Origin: Hyperoplus lanceolatus
Lineage: Eukaryota > Chordata > Actinopteri > Uranoscopiformes > Ammodytidae
Assembly: GCA_026929865.2 (NCBI GenBank)
Contig: CM049417.1
Span: 20,136,001-20,200,000, forward strand
Direction: 5' to 3'
DNA: 64,000 nucleotides
Position numbers and translations under genes: made by a program. Positions 37,276-50,640 of this stretch are shown in pieces. Numbering within the stretch: the first letter of the stretch is position 1; each line of letters starts with the position of its first letter. Under the pieces are notes generated by a model. It worked only from the letters and a program-made list of their open reading frames with translations. It searched no databases and had not been told where the DNA came from.

Positions 37276-39941
37276 TTGAAAACCTGGACACCAAACTCCA
37301 GAACTACTTGGAGGACATGAACCCCCGCAGTCTCTTGCAATGCTTTGCATACCCGTCATGGTTACCCATAGTATCAGCCATTCAAGTTAGCTTGACCATA
37401 ATGGACTGTGATGACATTAACCCTGGCCAAGTTTTGACTCTGTTATCTTAAAGCCCTTGCTGTTTGTTTTCATAGTGGGATCCTGCCCGGACTTCTCCGA
37501 CTGATGCAAAACAGGTCATTTGAATGGAAAGTGAGGGAGTGAAATCCTTTTCGTTTGGATGTCAGCAGTGTTCTTTGATTTGAATCCTCTCCAGAGATAG
37601 TTGACTTAGCACGTCTTTGTTTACTGGTCCTGTTACTCAGGGCAACCATGGCCAGTGCCAAAACGCAACCTGGACCAAGGATATAGGGGCAGGGCATCCA
37701 AACCCTCTAAATGACTGAATTATTTAAGAGGCACACTCATTGCTCCATGCAGTGCGCGGCTGCTAATGGCAAATGTGTTGATCCTCCGTGCAAATTGGTG
37801 TTGTCTTGACAACAGCAACCTGCTGGAAAGGCATTAGCTCAGACATTAGAGTGGTCACTTTGTCCCAACCGTGGGGTGGGGAGGGGGGGGGGTCATCTGA
37901 GAACTCTGCCTTCCCTTACATGCTCCTAAACTGCTCTTGAAGGATGTATATTAGGTTTTGTTGTGTTTAACCTACACAAATATACTTGCATAAAATTGAT
38001 GTGTTCTTGGAATCATTTAGGAGTAGTGTTATTCAGGCCATGGCGGCTGCAGGCTGCCTCTTTTTGCATATATTAAAGTTAGGTTCACACTACAGTATGC
38101 CACATTAGTACTTTTATTCCCTTTAGTACTGGCTCTTGTTTTATTCTCAACTTAAGGCAGCTGTAACCTTAATTATTCCCAGCGTTGTTGAGTTCGTTAG
38201 GAGATATATTTATCCTTGTGTGTGGTGTTTGCGCTTAATCAGCACACGTGTGGTTGGTGTACTGTACAGACAGCAAATGTCCAAGGTGCAGTGTTGCTGG
38301 AACACTGTGCGTGTCCAGCCCTTTATACCCCCCTCCAATGCAATATTCATGTCTTTGGTGACCCTACATCTCTCCCTTGAACTGCATTATCATCAGAAAA
38401 GCAATGTTTCTCAGTCAGCTGTGTTGCTGAAACGCATCCATGCATTTTTTTTTAAACGTGCAAACTGTGTAACTCATGAAGGGATAACAATCACCCATTT
38501 ACACACCTGTAAAAATCAATAGGCTCAGTCGGTGCAGTTAATTTAAAAGTTAAAAAGCGCTGCTGCTTGGCAAACTGCACAAAGACCCAACCCACCCAAG
38601 AGAGAATTGCTGGTAGAGAAACAGGCTTGTTAGCTTTAAACAGAGCAATGCTAAGGGAATGTTGGCTTCATACTTGAACAAGCAGGTATAAGAGTTTGTG
38701 GACGATAACAAAACAAAAAACTGTTGAGCTATTCTTTAAGCATCGGTCGAGTGGACCAACTTCAGGAAAAATCCACTTCTTTTTTTTTTTTTTAACTTTT
38801 TTTAACTTTTTTAAACCCCCCACACACACACACACACACACAAAACCCACATTGTAATTGCATGTCACCGCCCACCCCCTCAGTCCCCAGAGGGCTGTGC
38901 AGGTGAACGTTCCACTTGTCTTGATTGCTGGAGTCCCCCTTTGACAACGGTGTGCCCTCCAAGTCTTGCCAGTGCAAAACAAGGGTAAATTTGGATGGGG
39001 CTATTTCGGTATAGGAGAAGGAGTTACTGGGGATGTAAGGGCAGATGTCCTGCCATGCGCCTGCCTGTCCGCCCGCCCTGACATGTGGAGTGTCTTAATA
39101 AAACAACACCCTTGACAGCCAACTCACACAGCAAGCCTACAGGTCCCTCTCCATCATTTTCTGCCAGATTCTTCTTTCCTTTAGTTTTTCACTTGGTCTT
39201 TCTGGAACAGCCCGGCAGCCCCCCCCCCCCCCCCACACCTATCAGCTCCCCAGCATGACCATTTATGCTAATGAAAAAGGAACAGGGACGATCCATTGAT
39301 GACATCCCAACTAGATTCAAGAGTCGCCGCACCTCTGGGGCTCGCGTTGATCTCATCCGACATGACAGAAGAAAGAAGCAAGGGCCCCCTCATTTGAGAG
39401 ACACTGATTGTTATAGTAGCTCCAAGGAATCGGGTAAGAGATATGGTAAGTGGAGACTGAGGTCAGTCTTTGTGATGTTCAAAATGGGTTTGGTCCAGAG
39501 AGATGGCTGCTGACTTGAAGAAGCTTTCTTCTTCTCTTTTAGTTTCTGTAACGCAAGAAGTTTCCCTTGAACCGGAGAGCCACACCTTGTCCAAAGCCCC
39601 GGCTCGTGCTAGGTGTGCTGCTCTAATCAGCTCTGTTTGATGTGCGGGAGGCAGCCGGCTTTACGGAGAGAGCCAAGATCTTTTAGGACATTAAAGGGAG
39701 AGTTGAGGGAGGAGAGGGAAGAGATTACTGCCGGTCTTTTTATAGAGGATCACTCCATCTTGTCCTTTTTAGCTCACTCATTAGTTCTTGCTTTCTTTCC
39801 CCCCTGCGGAGGGGTTAGTTCTCTCTTTTTATCTCTCACCAAGACCAAGGCCACTTCCCATTGCTTTGGCTAGGGCCCCTGTCTGGCTATCAGGTTACCA
39901 AATATGATTCCCCAAGCGTCTTCTTCATTATGAAGTCCCAG
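37276..39941. other. unrecognised noncoding sequence
   Basis: Short (CA)n at 38821-38841, poly-T near 38781 and a C run near 39221. An 82-codon frame at 39265-39513 is basic and hydrophilic, but no family was recognised and no splice sites flank it convincingly. Confidence 0.4.
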
Positions 39942-40434
39942 TAGGACTGGGTATTGGCAAGGACACCACTATACTATAAGCATCACAAAACATGGGTTAC
40001 GATACAATATACTGTATCATGATACATCGCAATGCCATGCTTATTGCAAATCTGATGGTATATCACTTTATATTGCAATACATTGCATATTCCAATATAT
40101 TCCACATAGTTCACTGAAAATGTCAAAACTGAGCAGAAATACATTTGGCGCTGTGTACGATATGGGAGGTCTTGATACACATTATCACATTATATTATAT
40201 TGATATTAATTAAGCGGACCAATTGAGTCAACTAGTTCTTTGAAATGATATTCAAAACCCAACAATGTAAGGTGAATGGCCATACTGCATCATCGAAAGG
40301 AGCGGAGGTTGTAGTTCACAACCCGTTAAAAAAAAAAAAATCAGAATATTGATTTTATTTTTACGATCTGTGCAGATCTCACAATAATAGATATCCTTAT
40401 AGATTGTCTTACCAATTTTCCGAACACAGCCCTA
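39942..40434. mobile_element. TAGGnCTG TIR repeat with GATACG/TATTGCAATA core
   Basis: TAGGACTGGGTATTGGCAAG at the left is imperfectly mirrored by TTACCAATTTTCCGAACACAGCCCTA at the right. The interior carries CACGATAC-like and ATTGCAATACATTGC motifs typical of a fish DNA repeat that begins GGGCTGGGTATTGGCAAGGA. No clear target duplication was found; superfamily unresolved. Confidence 0.5.
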
Positions 40435-40542
40435 GTCAGGAGACTCTTGTGTGGTCAGAGCTATACTCCAATTCTGACAGGGGGAAACAAATGATATAAA
40501 GAAAAAAGCCCAGGAGAGGGAAAGCGAGACGGATAAATAATG

Positions 40543-40818
40543 TTTTTTTTTTTTTTAAACCTTTATTTATACAGGTAAATCCCATTGAGACCGAAGACTC
40601 TTTTACAAGGGAGACTGTTTTCCTTTCCCACGTTACCATTCACACACACATTCATACACCGATAGCAGGCTAACTATCGACATTCACACGAGGCAAGGTG
40701 GGTGAAGTGTCTTGCCCAAGGACACAACAACCATGACACAGGTGGCAGGGCGGGGATCGAACCTCCAACCCTTTGATCATCAGCCGACCCGCTCTACCAA
40801 CTGAGCCACAGTCGCCCC
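40543..40818 (-). mobile_element. complete tRNA-derived SINE
   Basis: On the minus strand the head GGGGCGACTGTGGCTCAG (from 40818) carries a pol III A box TGGCTCAGTTGG (40797-40808) and B box GGTTCGATCCC (40753-40763). A body with GTGTCCTTGGGCAAGACACTT follows. The end GTCTCAATGGGATTTACCTG then TATAAATAAAGG matches a LINE-type 3' tail, and a 14-base A run (T run 40543-40556 on +) closes it. Head, body, LINE tail and poly-A are all present, so this is a full-length copy. Confidence 0.88.
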
Positions 40819-41496
40819 AAAATGCACACGCTTTCTTTTGTTGGCAGTTGAGGCTTCAGAGCCCGTGTCATGCCTTTTTCCTCCCCCCCCCCCCCCCCCC
40901 TCAAGTCCCTCAATTTCCTCCCTGCCTTTGGCGCAAGCACCTGTGAAATCAAACATCTCTCTGTGCCCGTCAAAAAGTAACCATCACTTTGCCTTGGCCA
41001 GCTGTCAGGGGACTTCACCGCCTTCCAGACCGCATACACGCTGAGGTAATCAGAAGTTGTCAAATGTGAAGTGTCCTCTGCTATATATGACTGCCAGAGT
41101 GTGTGTGCTCTGTGTTCGCCTGTTCCAAACGTCACAGCTTTGGCTCTGGCGTATGGTGGGTGTACTAGTACTAATGGCCTCTTTATCAACCACCATCATT
41201 AACCAATGTCCTTCATCCTGCCATATCTGGCAGCAGACTGTTGTTTAGCGGAGATAAAATGGAGAAGCAGACGGTTAAGAGGAGCTGGTTGTCACTGCCA
41301 GCCTTTACCCCAAGCCAACCCAGTTTGCGTGATGGAGCGCTTTCCTACACTTCCCTGACCTTTTATGATTATACATCATTCTCAAGTGCTACGGGCTTGC
41401 TGTTCCTCTCTCGCATATTCCCGAGTGGTTTCGTGGCAAATTTAATTTACATATTTGTTCTCCATATGCATGACCCGCTGCTTAGCCCCTTCTGAA
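40819..41496. other. unrecognised noncoding sequence
   Basis: A C run at 40883-40900; nothing else recognised. Confidence 0.4.

Positions 41497-41531
<35 letters not shown>
41497..41531. repeat. 35-base G homopolymer
   Basis: Thirty-five consecutive G. Such a run can form several four-stranded structures and is very unstable in copying and in sequencing, so its true length is uncertain. Confidence 0.9.
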
Positions 41532-41532
<1 letters not shown>

Positions 41533-44500
41533 GCAGGAGCGGCTGTCATATAAAGACACAACCAGATAAATGATTGATTTGCATGTGTTTACCTGGTAGG
41601 ACACGGAGCCACCTCCCTGCTGTCTGTCTGTGCACGGGGAAGACGATCCCAACGGTGCCATCACCCCCGTCTGTCCTTTTTATGGTGGCTCTAAACCGTG
41701 GACAGGGGCCCCGCAATCTGTTTCCGCCCTCCCTTGGATTTTATTTATAGCTCCGGCCTGGCAATAAAGCGCACAATTTATGACTTACTTTTTAATTAGA
41801 AATAATGTCTTGTAGAGTTTAAGTGATGGATGGTTTAATCAATATATAGACCCATGGCTGGGTCCCGATGATGAACGCGGCTATTGACAGCGTGCGGAGT
41901 AGCCTAACTTAACACTTTGTCTTTCAATGAAATATGTAGTATTTTGTTTTGGTGATGGAAACCCATACACCGCCTCTTTTCCATCCACGCCTCCCTTCAT
42001 TCTTTCTCCTTTCCATTTTGCTGTCTCTTGCTGCTCCGTCAACACTTTTTCTCAACAGGCAAGGGTTTTTTTTTCTCTAGAATGCATCAGACTCTCCTGT
42101 CACGCCATATTTAGAAAAATATATTGTTACCTCCAAGAAAGAAAACCCATTGTGTTGTGTGCCACAATTGCTCTTTTAAATAGAAGAAGTGTTGAATGTT
42201 GGTTCCCTCGTGAATAGAATTTGACATGCTCGGAGGAATGGCAATTCTCAAATTGAGTAGAGATTTCTTCTCTTCTACAGTATGGTTATAAAGCAATTTC
42301 TTCTCCCCCTCTTCGGTTCAAAGAAAATAAAGAGTGGAAAAACGATTCACGGGTAATATAATTTAAATAGGAATTAAGTCAATGGAATTTGTTTGGAATT
42401 ATGGTGCTTGACAACTGGAGTTCAATTTTTGTCACTTGTGGCTCATTGTTAGGCATTCAACGATGGCCTGCAGTGCAGAACTTACTAGTGTGGCTTTTCA
42501 TTTGCCAGATGATTCCAAACGCCGATTAAGACATGGGAACAGTCTGTCAGTGCTCATCGCTATGTGGAGAATATCATTTTGCACCATGTCAATTCTGCAC
42601 GGAGTGTCTCAATCTTCCAGACATAAAAGATAGTTCTTGGGCAGATTTCGTTAAACGAGTTAAAGTACTGGGACTTGGTTTCGAAATTTGTACAAGAGGT
42701 CAGAAACAAAAACCTCTCAAGGGTCAACATATAAAGTATATACAGGCTGCATTCAAAGTAAATACATTACAACCCCTAAAAAGTGTCCTTCCGTTATCAC
42801 AAATGAGTGGTTGCAAGTAACATAATGCTTGCTGCTACCCTTCAGACCACCTACCTCAAAGAGAACACTAATAGACAGGTTAATCTCACACATCCGTGAA
42901 CACACACACACACAGAGTCTAACACACACCGGCGTATGACCACCTGTCCTCCAAGACCAACTACAATGCCTTTCTTTCTCATTGATTAGTGTTGCGTTCA
43001 CTGCCCCCGGGACGCATGCCTTGGCCTTCATAGTGACTTTATGCTTTGTGTGTTCCACGGTCTCTGGCAAAGAATAACCATGAATGACATGGATCCAATG
43101 CTATGTAGCTTGACTAGTCCCTTTTCTTTATGTCAATGGTTAACTGTTCCTCGGCGAAATTTCAAAGGCGTCCGGGGCTCTGTCGCAACTGACCGTACTC
43201 CTGTAAGATCTTGACCCTGGGTGCGTTTTTTTTCTTCACATCCCCAACCCCCTCCCCTCCCCTTCAGCCTCATTTCCACTCATTTCTCCATTACTGCATT
43301 CTGCCGGCATGCCTGAGCTTATCTGCCTCCTTTGTGCAACATAAGCCCCATAGATAAGCAGTATACTGGGGCCGGGTTACTCATGTCTGTCTTGTTCATT
43401 CATCGGAATCCTCTAATTCCCCCCACCAGAAGCCTATTTTCCCAGACTTGCAGGTGGCCCCCCTGTGTGTTGTAACACGGAGGGCACGCCTGATCTCTCC
43501 AGAGCAAACAGACATTTTTTTTTAGTCACCACCAGCGCTTTTGTATTCCTCCCTATGAGTGTCGGTAATGTCCCAATATGACTCATCTCGGAGACCGTGT
43601 CACACCGATCGTTACGTGGCTTTTCCCGTAGATTAGCCACAAAAGTCGGGAATTATTCATTTGTTGTATTCGCCCCTCACTTTATCCCCTGGTTGACAGA
43701 TTGACGGGCACATACACAACAAACTGAATCCTATACTGGGATATGTTAGCAGCAGTTACACATAAGCCCAGAGGTCCACAGGTGTTTTCCAGTTGTGCTA
43801 CAGTATCTAAAAGCCAGACCCACTTTTTTTTTTGCAAGTCCATGACACAGTAATAAAAAGAGGGTTTAATAAGGAATAAGTGTATGGCTTCGAAAGAGTA
43901 ATGCTCCGAGACTCCCAACACAGTCACTGTAAGGGTCACTGCCGACCATGATCTTCGTTCTGGGCAGTTAATTAGGAATTAGAACATGGCATGACCCTCA
44001 GGATGTTCTCCATGGTTAGAATAATGAACACATGGAATTGGCCTGGTAGTAGAAGAAAGAAAGGAAGAAAAAAAAGAGGAAGGAATTCATTTGGCCTCTG
44101 CACAAGTCATTCCATTAAGACTTTTGAACTACCGTGGTCTTCATAATTACACACCAAGCCTTTTTGTTCCCTCTCCACTTCTTCTGCCCAGTCCTTGTAC
44201 ATGAAAGTTTTTTTTTTTTTTTCATTCAATTTGAACCATTTAAAAAGGCACAAAGGGGTTACTGTTCTCTCACTTGATAAATTGGATTCCCATTGTAGTA
44301 CGATCTATAGTGTAATACAGTTAGAGATATGATTTACAATGAATATAATCCCACAATGGGCCAGTGAAATCCTTTGTAAAAAAAAAAACAATTTAATTCT
44401 CTTCACTTTGCTGTGCATTAATGAGACTGCTGTAATAATTTCACAAGTTGATGATTCTGTCATATTTGCCTCATTGTTATGCACAATTGCTTAATCTTAT

Positions 44501-45509
44501 TAAACAATGCATCAAGTAGCTCATTGAAATAAATGTGCAGGTATATAACAGTGTATACAGTGGATGGACAAAGAAAATGCCTTTGTTGTGTCACACAATT
44601 ATTTCAAATGCCTGTCTGTAACAGTCATGCAGCTTTTGTAAAATAAATAACATGGTCAGAAATGACTGTGGAATGATGCAGGGGAAGAACATATTGTTGA
44701 GCAAAAAAATCCAGCCTATTGTTTGTGCTGTTATGCAGAGCCAAACTGCATTCCTAGTGAGATCGGAGTTGCCTGGTTATATTTTCATTTGTATAGTCGA
44801 CATAACAAAACTCTGTGCTTGTTGTGCATTCATAGAGGAATGCAGCACAGGTAGAGTGTGGCTTCCATGGCTTAAAAAAAAGATACAGAATCAAAAAATT
44901 ACACAAACATGCATTCTTTATAAAAAAAAAAAATCTAATTTAACCTATAATTCTCATATTGCTTTTTCCCTGGGTGCAGCTGGTGTGTTGTGTATGCAGG
45001 GGTTACCAGCTGATTGTAACATTCTCCCTGTGTGTAAAGGCCCACAGTTCTGCTCCTGGCTGCCATATCATAATCATTTGGCCCGATGCCTTGATTCGAA
45101 TTGGTGAATTGTTCCACCCCTGAGCAGGTAGCGCATTCTACATCTGCTGCTCACAGGGCCCCTACCTCCGCTGCATTTCTCTCAGGTCACGGTTCTGTAT
45201 TTTTTTTGGCCTCTCTGTGTGTGCTGGCAGTGAGTACGCCCCAGCACACACACTCCCTAGATGCAGTCTGGCGGGGCCTAGTGAATCATCTTCCTGTCAC
45301 AGGTGGGGGAAATACAACAGCGGGGATTGGCAGTCCAAAAAGGTGGCGTCTGGCCCGCTGTTGAGTGAGGTTTTCTTGGGCGGCTTGTCTTCCGCTAGAC
45401 ATGTGGAATGGATGGATAGGTCATATTCTGTTGTGTCGCAGGAAACACACAGGGAAAGTAGTTGTGCAAGTTTTTTGTTTTTCTCGACTCGATTTTCACA
45501 AAAACAAAT
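41532..45509. other. unrecognised noncoding sequence
   Basis: About 4 kb with no transposon ends. At 41757-41850 the words CAATAAAGCGCACAATTTATGAC and TTTTTAATTAGAAATAATG resemble homeobox-binding clusters of vertebrate enhancers. No coding frames are supported; the 151-codon frame at 44652-45107 lacks motifs and runs through A runs. Confidence 0.35.
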
Positions 45510-45680
45510 ATTGAAGGTGAGACACTGCAGTAAAAAAACATTGTTGGCCAAATTTGTATTTTGTATTTATCATAAAAAAAATCATAAATAATTGTTTTAA
45601 TGTAAGTAATCCACTGGCAAAGCTCCATGAAGATATCTATATTTGACCCCTATATCCACCTACACTGTCTCACCTTCATG
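45510..45680. mobile_element. short inverted-repeat element, copy 3 of the AT-rich family
   Basis: TTGAAGGTGAGACACTGCAG at the left is mirrored by CTACACTGTCTCACCTTCAT at the right, about 17 of 20 positions. The interior GTAAGTAATCCACTGGC...GATATCTATA matches the 32-kb and 37-kb copies. About 170 bp, no coding frame. Confidence 0.65.
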
Positions 45681-45857
45681 ACACGCTCCAAATTCTAAGT
45701 AACGTCAGTCCGCCTATCATATGTCTTATTCCTGCTTGTTTGTGTGTGTGTGTGTTTGTTTGCGCCTGTATATCTATCCCAGTGTGGTTTTGCTACTCTC
45801 ACACTCTTGGTGTGTGTTTAAGACGCCATTTCTGTCACAACTGCAGCCCGTATTTAG
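45681..45857. other. short unrecognised stretch
   Basis: Includes a short TG tract near 45740. Confidence 0.4.
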
Positions 45858-46259
45858 GGTTGCGTTCCGAATCGCATACTTTCTACTACATAGTATGTAG
45901 AAAAAAGATTTAGGATGTCCCGATTTTTGTGGCCAGATTTAGGATGGTTAGAGGTACCCGGATGTCCTACTTCATGCGGCCAAGATTGTTAGTGTTGAAA
46001 AGTGCATCCTATTTGGGCGATTCTGACACACAATCCAGTGCGCACGTGAAGTGACGTCACATCGACGAAGCCTCCATATGAAAACAAACAGGAATGCGAC
46101 GGATATAAAAGCAAGAGGCAAGATCAAGGCGCAATGTTATGATGAAATAAGAGAGTAAAGTATGTCCCAATAGTATGCCTACTGCATCCTAACTAGATTC
46201 TTTTTATCGTCGGATGTAGTATGTAGAATAGAAAAAAGTATGCGATTCGGAACGCAACC
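45858..46259. mobile_element. GGTTGCGTTCC-family TIR element, copy B (intact ends)
   Basis: GGTTGCGTTCCGAATCGCAT and its complement bound 402 bp, flanked by TTAG on both sides (45854-45857, 46260-46263), or TTA if the element is taken to start one G earlier. The interior is nearly identical by eye to copy A outside its hAT, e.g. AGATTTAGGATGTCCCGATT and GTGAAGTGACGT(A/C)ACATCGAC. It shows what copy A looked like before the hAT arrived. Confidence 0.88.
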
Positions 46260-46273
46260 TTAGTTTGTTTTCA

Positions 46274-46717
46274 TGTGTCTGTTTTCCTGGTTTCCTTTCT
46301 AACTCTCATGTCATTTCAGACCCGGCCACTCCCTCCTGCGCTGCACTCCCTGTTAATTACATTCACCTGGTCTGCCCCACACTCACCTGCTCCTCATCAG
46401 TTAATCAGCCCCAGTATATATGTCAGTTCAGTTGCCTCAGTCAGTTGCCAGATTGTCAGACGTACTAGTGTCTTACCTAGCGCTCCAGCATTCAGAGATC
46501 ACCCGGTCTTCCGATCCTGCCTGCCAGTTCATGTTTCAACCTGTCTTTTGGACTTTGCTTTGGACTACCCTTTTGCCTGCCCCAACTGGACTTGTTCGCC
46601 ACGCTTTCTTTCTACCTGGTTTGTCATCCACTTTTCATTAAATCTGTTTTTTGAATCTGAACTGTTTCCTGAGTCTTGCTATTGGGTTCTTGTCTGTCAT
46701 TATCCTGAAACCTGACA
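46274..46717 (+). mobile_element. LTR-like fossil repeat (possible solo LTR)
   Basis: It begins TGTGTCTG and ends CCTGACA, with TTTTCA before and ATTTCA after, a near-matching flank of the kind left by LTR-type insertion. A TATA-like AGTATATATG at 46413 and a polyadenylation-like ATTAAA near 46639 fit a promoter-bearing terminal repeat. The layout resembles the piece at 2601-2966, although the sequences differ. No internal genes are attached. Confidence 0.5.
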
Positions 46718-46723
46718 ATTTCA

Positions 46724-49700
46724 TCTTCACTCTTGCAGGCAGGTTGGTTGCGAAGGGTTGCTGTTCAAAGGCAGAATCCTTGGTAGCAGATGTCTCCCAT
46801 TGCTGTTAGCGCCCCCTGAGTTAGAGCTATCTATCCTTATTTAACCAGTTCTGGCTAATGGTCCTCTATGGTGCCGAAATACGCCGGATCGCTTTTCCTT
46901 TTCTTTTGTGTGTGTGCGGGACATGGGATAACGCCAGGGATATCTTGTTCCTCCGCGACACTCTCATTGTGCTCCTCGGCGTAAAATTTCCGGCCAGAGA
47001 AAAAAAAAATCCTTTTATAGTAATTGGGTGTGAATGAACGCTTGCACTTGCCTATTGTCTACTACAGTATAGTCTCACATTCAGGCCAGTGGTTAAAACA
47101 AGCCAGGAAAAAAGGGCAGACACCGGATAGTGGGAAAGAAACTGTATGGGTAGGAGGGTTTGTAGGGATTGTACAGTGTTGCATAGTGAGACAAGTGAAG
47201 ACATTGTGCAGATTGCGGATAAACAGATGAGACAATTCCGGCATTTTATTGTATATTGCAGCACGCTTGGGAAGGGGAGAAAATATTAGCGACAAAAGCG
47301 AAGGAGAAGAATGACATGTGGGAATATAGAAAGACAATTTGCAAAACGAGAGACTGGAATACAAAATGGACAAGCGCGTTGGCTTCACAGAAAAAAAGTA
47401 CAGTGTGTATATATCCAGGTTCCTTCATACGGTATACAGGGAGAGATTGATTGAGCGATTCGGTGGGCCCTAATTGTGGCGTACCATCTGCCCGGGTTCC
47501 AGAAACCTGCCAGGCATGTGACAGTTTCCAACAGGCCTCGTCGAGGAGCAGATGTGTGTGTGTACTTAAGCACGTCAATCTCCCTTTACTTTGTGAGCAC
47601 ATCTTCTTTTTAAGGAATTAAGACAATCATTCCTAGTCTAGACTCACAGGAAAGTGACACATTGAAGAAAAAAAAAAGTTAAATTTTTCTTTCTGTTCCA
47701 GATAATTAAATCTCCGTCTGTGTGTGTGTGTGTGTGTGTCTTCCAGGATCTATCTCTTGATGTTGGAGTAGCCATTGTTGTCAGTATTGCTATTGATATG
47801 ACAGCCCCGACAAATGTTGTGGTGCATGTCCATAAATCAATCAGCTGAGCTCCCCATCATTTGGTATTCAGCAAGATTGGCTCGACAAGGGAGTGTTTTT
47901 CTAACCTAAACTGCAGTCTACACATGTACTAACAACTCACCTCTTGAAAACCCATGGGATTTGTCTCCTTCTATTAAATCAATCCATTGACATTTGGAAT
48001 TTGACATTTAAAAAGGAATAGGTGGAAAAATAAGTCTGTTTCTGTCATGAGTCTCAATCCAAAGCTAAGCTAACTGACTGTCTGTAGTTTCATATATTTC
48101 ATATATCTTTTAGCTGACAAAAGTGTGTCAAATCACAAGTGTGTTCACTATAATGAATTGATTATACAGTAAGTGCATTACTATAAAATGATTCTCTGCT
48201 TCTTTCACGTGTATAAAAACTGATGTCTTTCAGTTTTAATATCATTTAAATGGCTATTGAAAAATACAATTACCGAGATTTCTGTTCATGGCTACTTATA
48301 AAAATCCGGCTGAACTCTGTTGCCCCCATTGTGAACATTTAACAGCATTATTCATTGAGTTATCCAGCTGCAGTATCTCCACACCAAAAAAAAAACAGCA
48401 ATAAAGTTGTTGCATTGTTAATATCCATGGCCGGTGCAAATCCTACAGATGACGTTAACATTGTGACTACCTCAAGTATAGAGCAGCTTGTGGTTTCAAA
48501 TGACAGGAGTCAACTGCAACATGGTTTAACATTTAAAGAAATATAAAACACATACAGAATAAGTTATCAAAATGCTTTGTCCACTGTTGTCACATTTTTC
48601 GTCTTTATCTTTGTTCTGCATCCCTTCCCTTCCTTGCCTTTGCCTTGGCCGCAGATGACGGGGGATGTTGGCATGTGTTTCATATTCTGCATACTCATAT
48701 CCCCTAAAGTCCCTCTGCTGATTACTATTCAGTAGATGCACTGTTTGGCACAAGGACAAAAGTTTGCATAATTTATGCAAGGAGGCCGTCATCAATTTTT
48801 AGAAAAATGGCTCTGGCCTTTTTTCCTCGTGCTTTTAACTAAATAGATGCACTTCAGCCACAGGAACATAAAACCCACTGTAAAGGAACACAGAATCACT
48901 TTATTTATATCTTTACGTACACTTTGAACCAATGCTGGACTTTAGAGAGTATATTAGGGTTTGCCATGTCCGGCTCAAAATACACTGATTAAACTTGTTC
49001 CCCGGAGCCTGTTATGCCATTGGGACAAAGCCAATACAGGATATTACACATTTTAAAAATAATACTTTTCTAAGGTATCTTCTCTGACTCCTGAATCAGT
49101 CAGCTTCTCAGACAAAGCATTTGGATATGAGCTTGGTATGACAGAGTACAGCATACTGTGGTCCCTGAGGGCTCTCACCTGAAGACAGGGGAGTTATTTT
49201 CAGCCTATCACTTCCAGAAAAATGTCCTCTGTAGGAATATAAAACTTTGTAGTTCCACGTCCCAAGAGAACACGCTCTATATTTACTTTAATAAATAAGT
49301 GGACGACTTAAATAAACTCCCCTTATTGTGAAGCTCAATTCTTTGTCTGGTACATACACTGCACTCCTCCATCCTCCATCCCTCATCCCCCCTTAACGCG
49401 GCTATAAATGTTTTCCCCTTGCATTGTCGGCTTGGATATTGTAATCCATCTGTGTAGTCAGACCATGAAAGATGTCGGATATACTTTTTCTGGCTCTTTT
49501 GTTTGATGTCCTACAGAAAAAAAATGGAAAAACTGGCATTTGTCCTTTGGTTTCTCAATAGGCTATGTGATATGTTTAGTGGACTGCAAGCGGAGACCAT
49601 TATTCAGAAATTCGGAAGGTAAATGGCAAAGATGGAATAATAAGCTTTCCAGCTCCTCCTGCTTTGTTCTTTCAATCTCTGTTGATTTGGGTATGAAAGG

Positions 49701-50255
49701 AACAAACAATGGTACGTTTTGCCAGTTCTATTCCTAAATCTGCTGCATGGAATTATTCTGTGCTTACAAAAAGATTTTTTTATTCCTGAAAAAAATAGAT
49801 TTTTATTTATTGATTTTTTTAATACGGACATACAGAAGATAGCTTGCTGGATCAATTGTTTAGAATAAATTATGTATCCGCTGTATTCTGATAAGCCTTC
49901 TCTCGGGAGGATTACTATTTCTCATCATATTTGACAGATTTTGTTGCGGGCTGAAACCTTGTTGCAACAATCTACCGACTTATCACTTTTTGTTTGTAGA
50001 AAACTGGATGTACGGTGATGTACTTGTTTGCAGTTTGCCAAACATTCATTTGGGTAACAATTTAAAGAGCCAATAAACGGGGCCACGCTTCCACGCGGGC
50101 CCGAGCTCATCAGATCACATTACTTTTCTCTCCATGCAGACTTAGCGTTTCCATTTAAACCTGCTGTTTGCAGCGGTGGAACCAATCAATAACCCAGCGG
50201 AGTGTGCTATTTGCATGGTAACTGCGGTGGAGTAGATATAGAAGGAAAAAAAAGG
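46724..50255. other. unrecognised noncoding sequence
   Basis: Short TG tract at 47718-47737. The segment 48640-48800 (TTTGCATAATTTATGCAAGGAGG at the end) includes the palindromic TTGCATAATTTATGCAA. No gene supported. Confidence 0.4.

Positions 50256-50280
<25 letters not shown>
50256..50280. repeat. (TA)n microsatellite
   Basis: About 12 TA units, followed by CATATACAGCTGTGGAAGG, which resembles the end of the mariner-type MITE at 12013. Confidence 0.9.
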
Positions 50281-50286
<6 letters not shown>

Positions 50287-50640
50287 CAGCTGTGGAAGGA
50301 AATTCCTGTGCAACAGAATCGGAAAAGGTCGTTTGACAGCAGTTTGGCCTTTGACCTTCCAAATGATCTGTTTGGGTAGGAGAGGGGGGTAAAGGGGACT
50401 GTGCTGTGCTTAATACCTGTATGACTGTGCCAAAAAAACAACATTGAGGGCAACATTGCTTGAGTATTTTGAAAGTGACTTACTACCAGTGGTCTCGCCC
50501 AATCTCTCCTTTTTTATGAAGGAAAACAGATCGATGTGCTTGACTTGGTTAGGGGACCCTCGGGATGTATTACTTGTCCGTGACAGAAAGCTTTTACATC
50601 CAGGCTTTTTTATGCCAAGATTTCAGGGAGGGCAGAAAAA

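Noticed and set aside
39265-39513. 82-residue basic hydrophilic frame
   Set aside because: The wording (SIDDIPTRFKSRRTSG) looks somewhat protein-like, but no family, no acceptor in frame and no neighbouring exons were found. Left as unannotated.
40750-40818. true tRNA gene
   Set aside because: A and B boxes are present, but the sequence continues into a SINE body with a LINE-type tail and poly-A, and the arms do not fold as a full tRNA by inspection.
44652-45107. 151-codon open frame on +
   Set aside because: Runs through A runs read as Lys strings; no motif or exon boundaries.
46275-46715. 146-codon open frame on +
   Set aside because: Lies entirely inside the LTR-like repeat, a noncoding regulatory piece; no protein family wording.
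50281-50320. second copy of the 12-kb mariner-type MITE
   Set aside because: Only about 15 bases of the left end match, and no right end is present within 300 bases.
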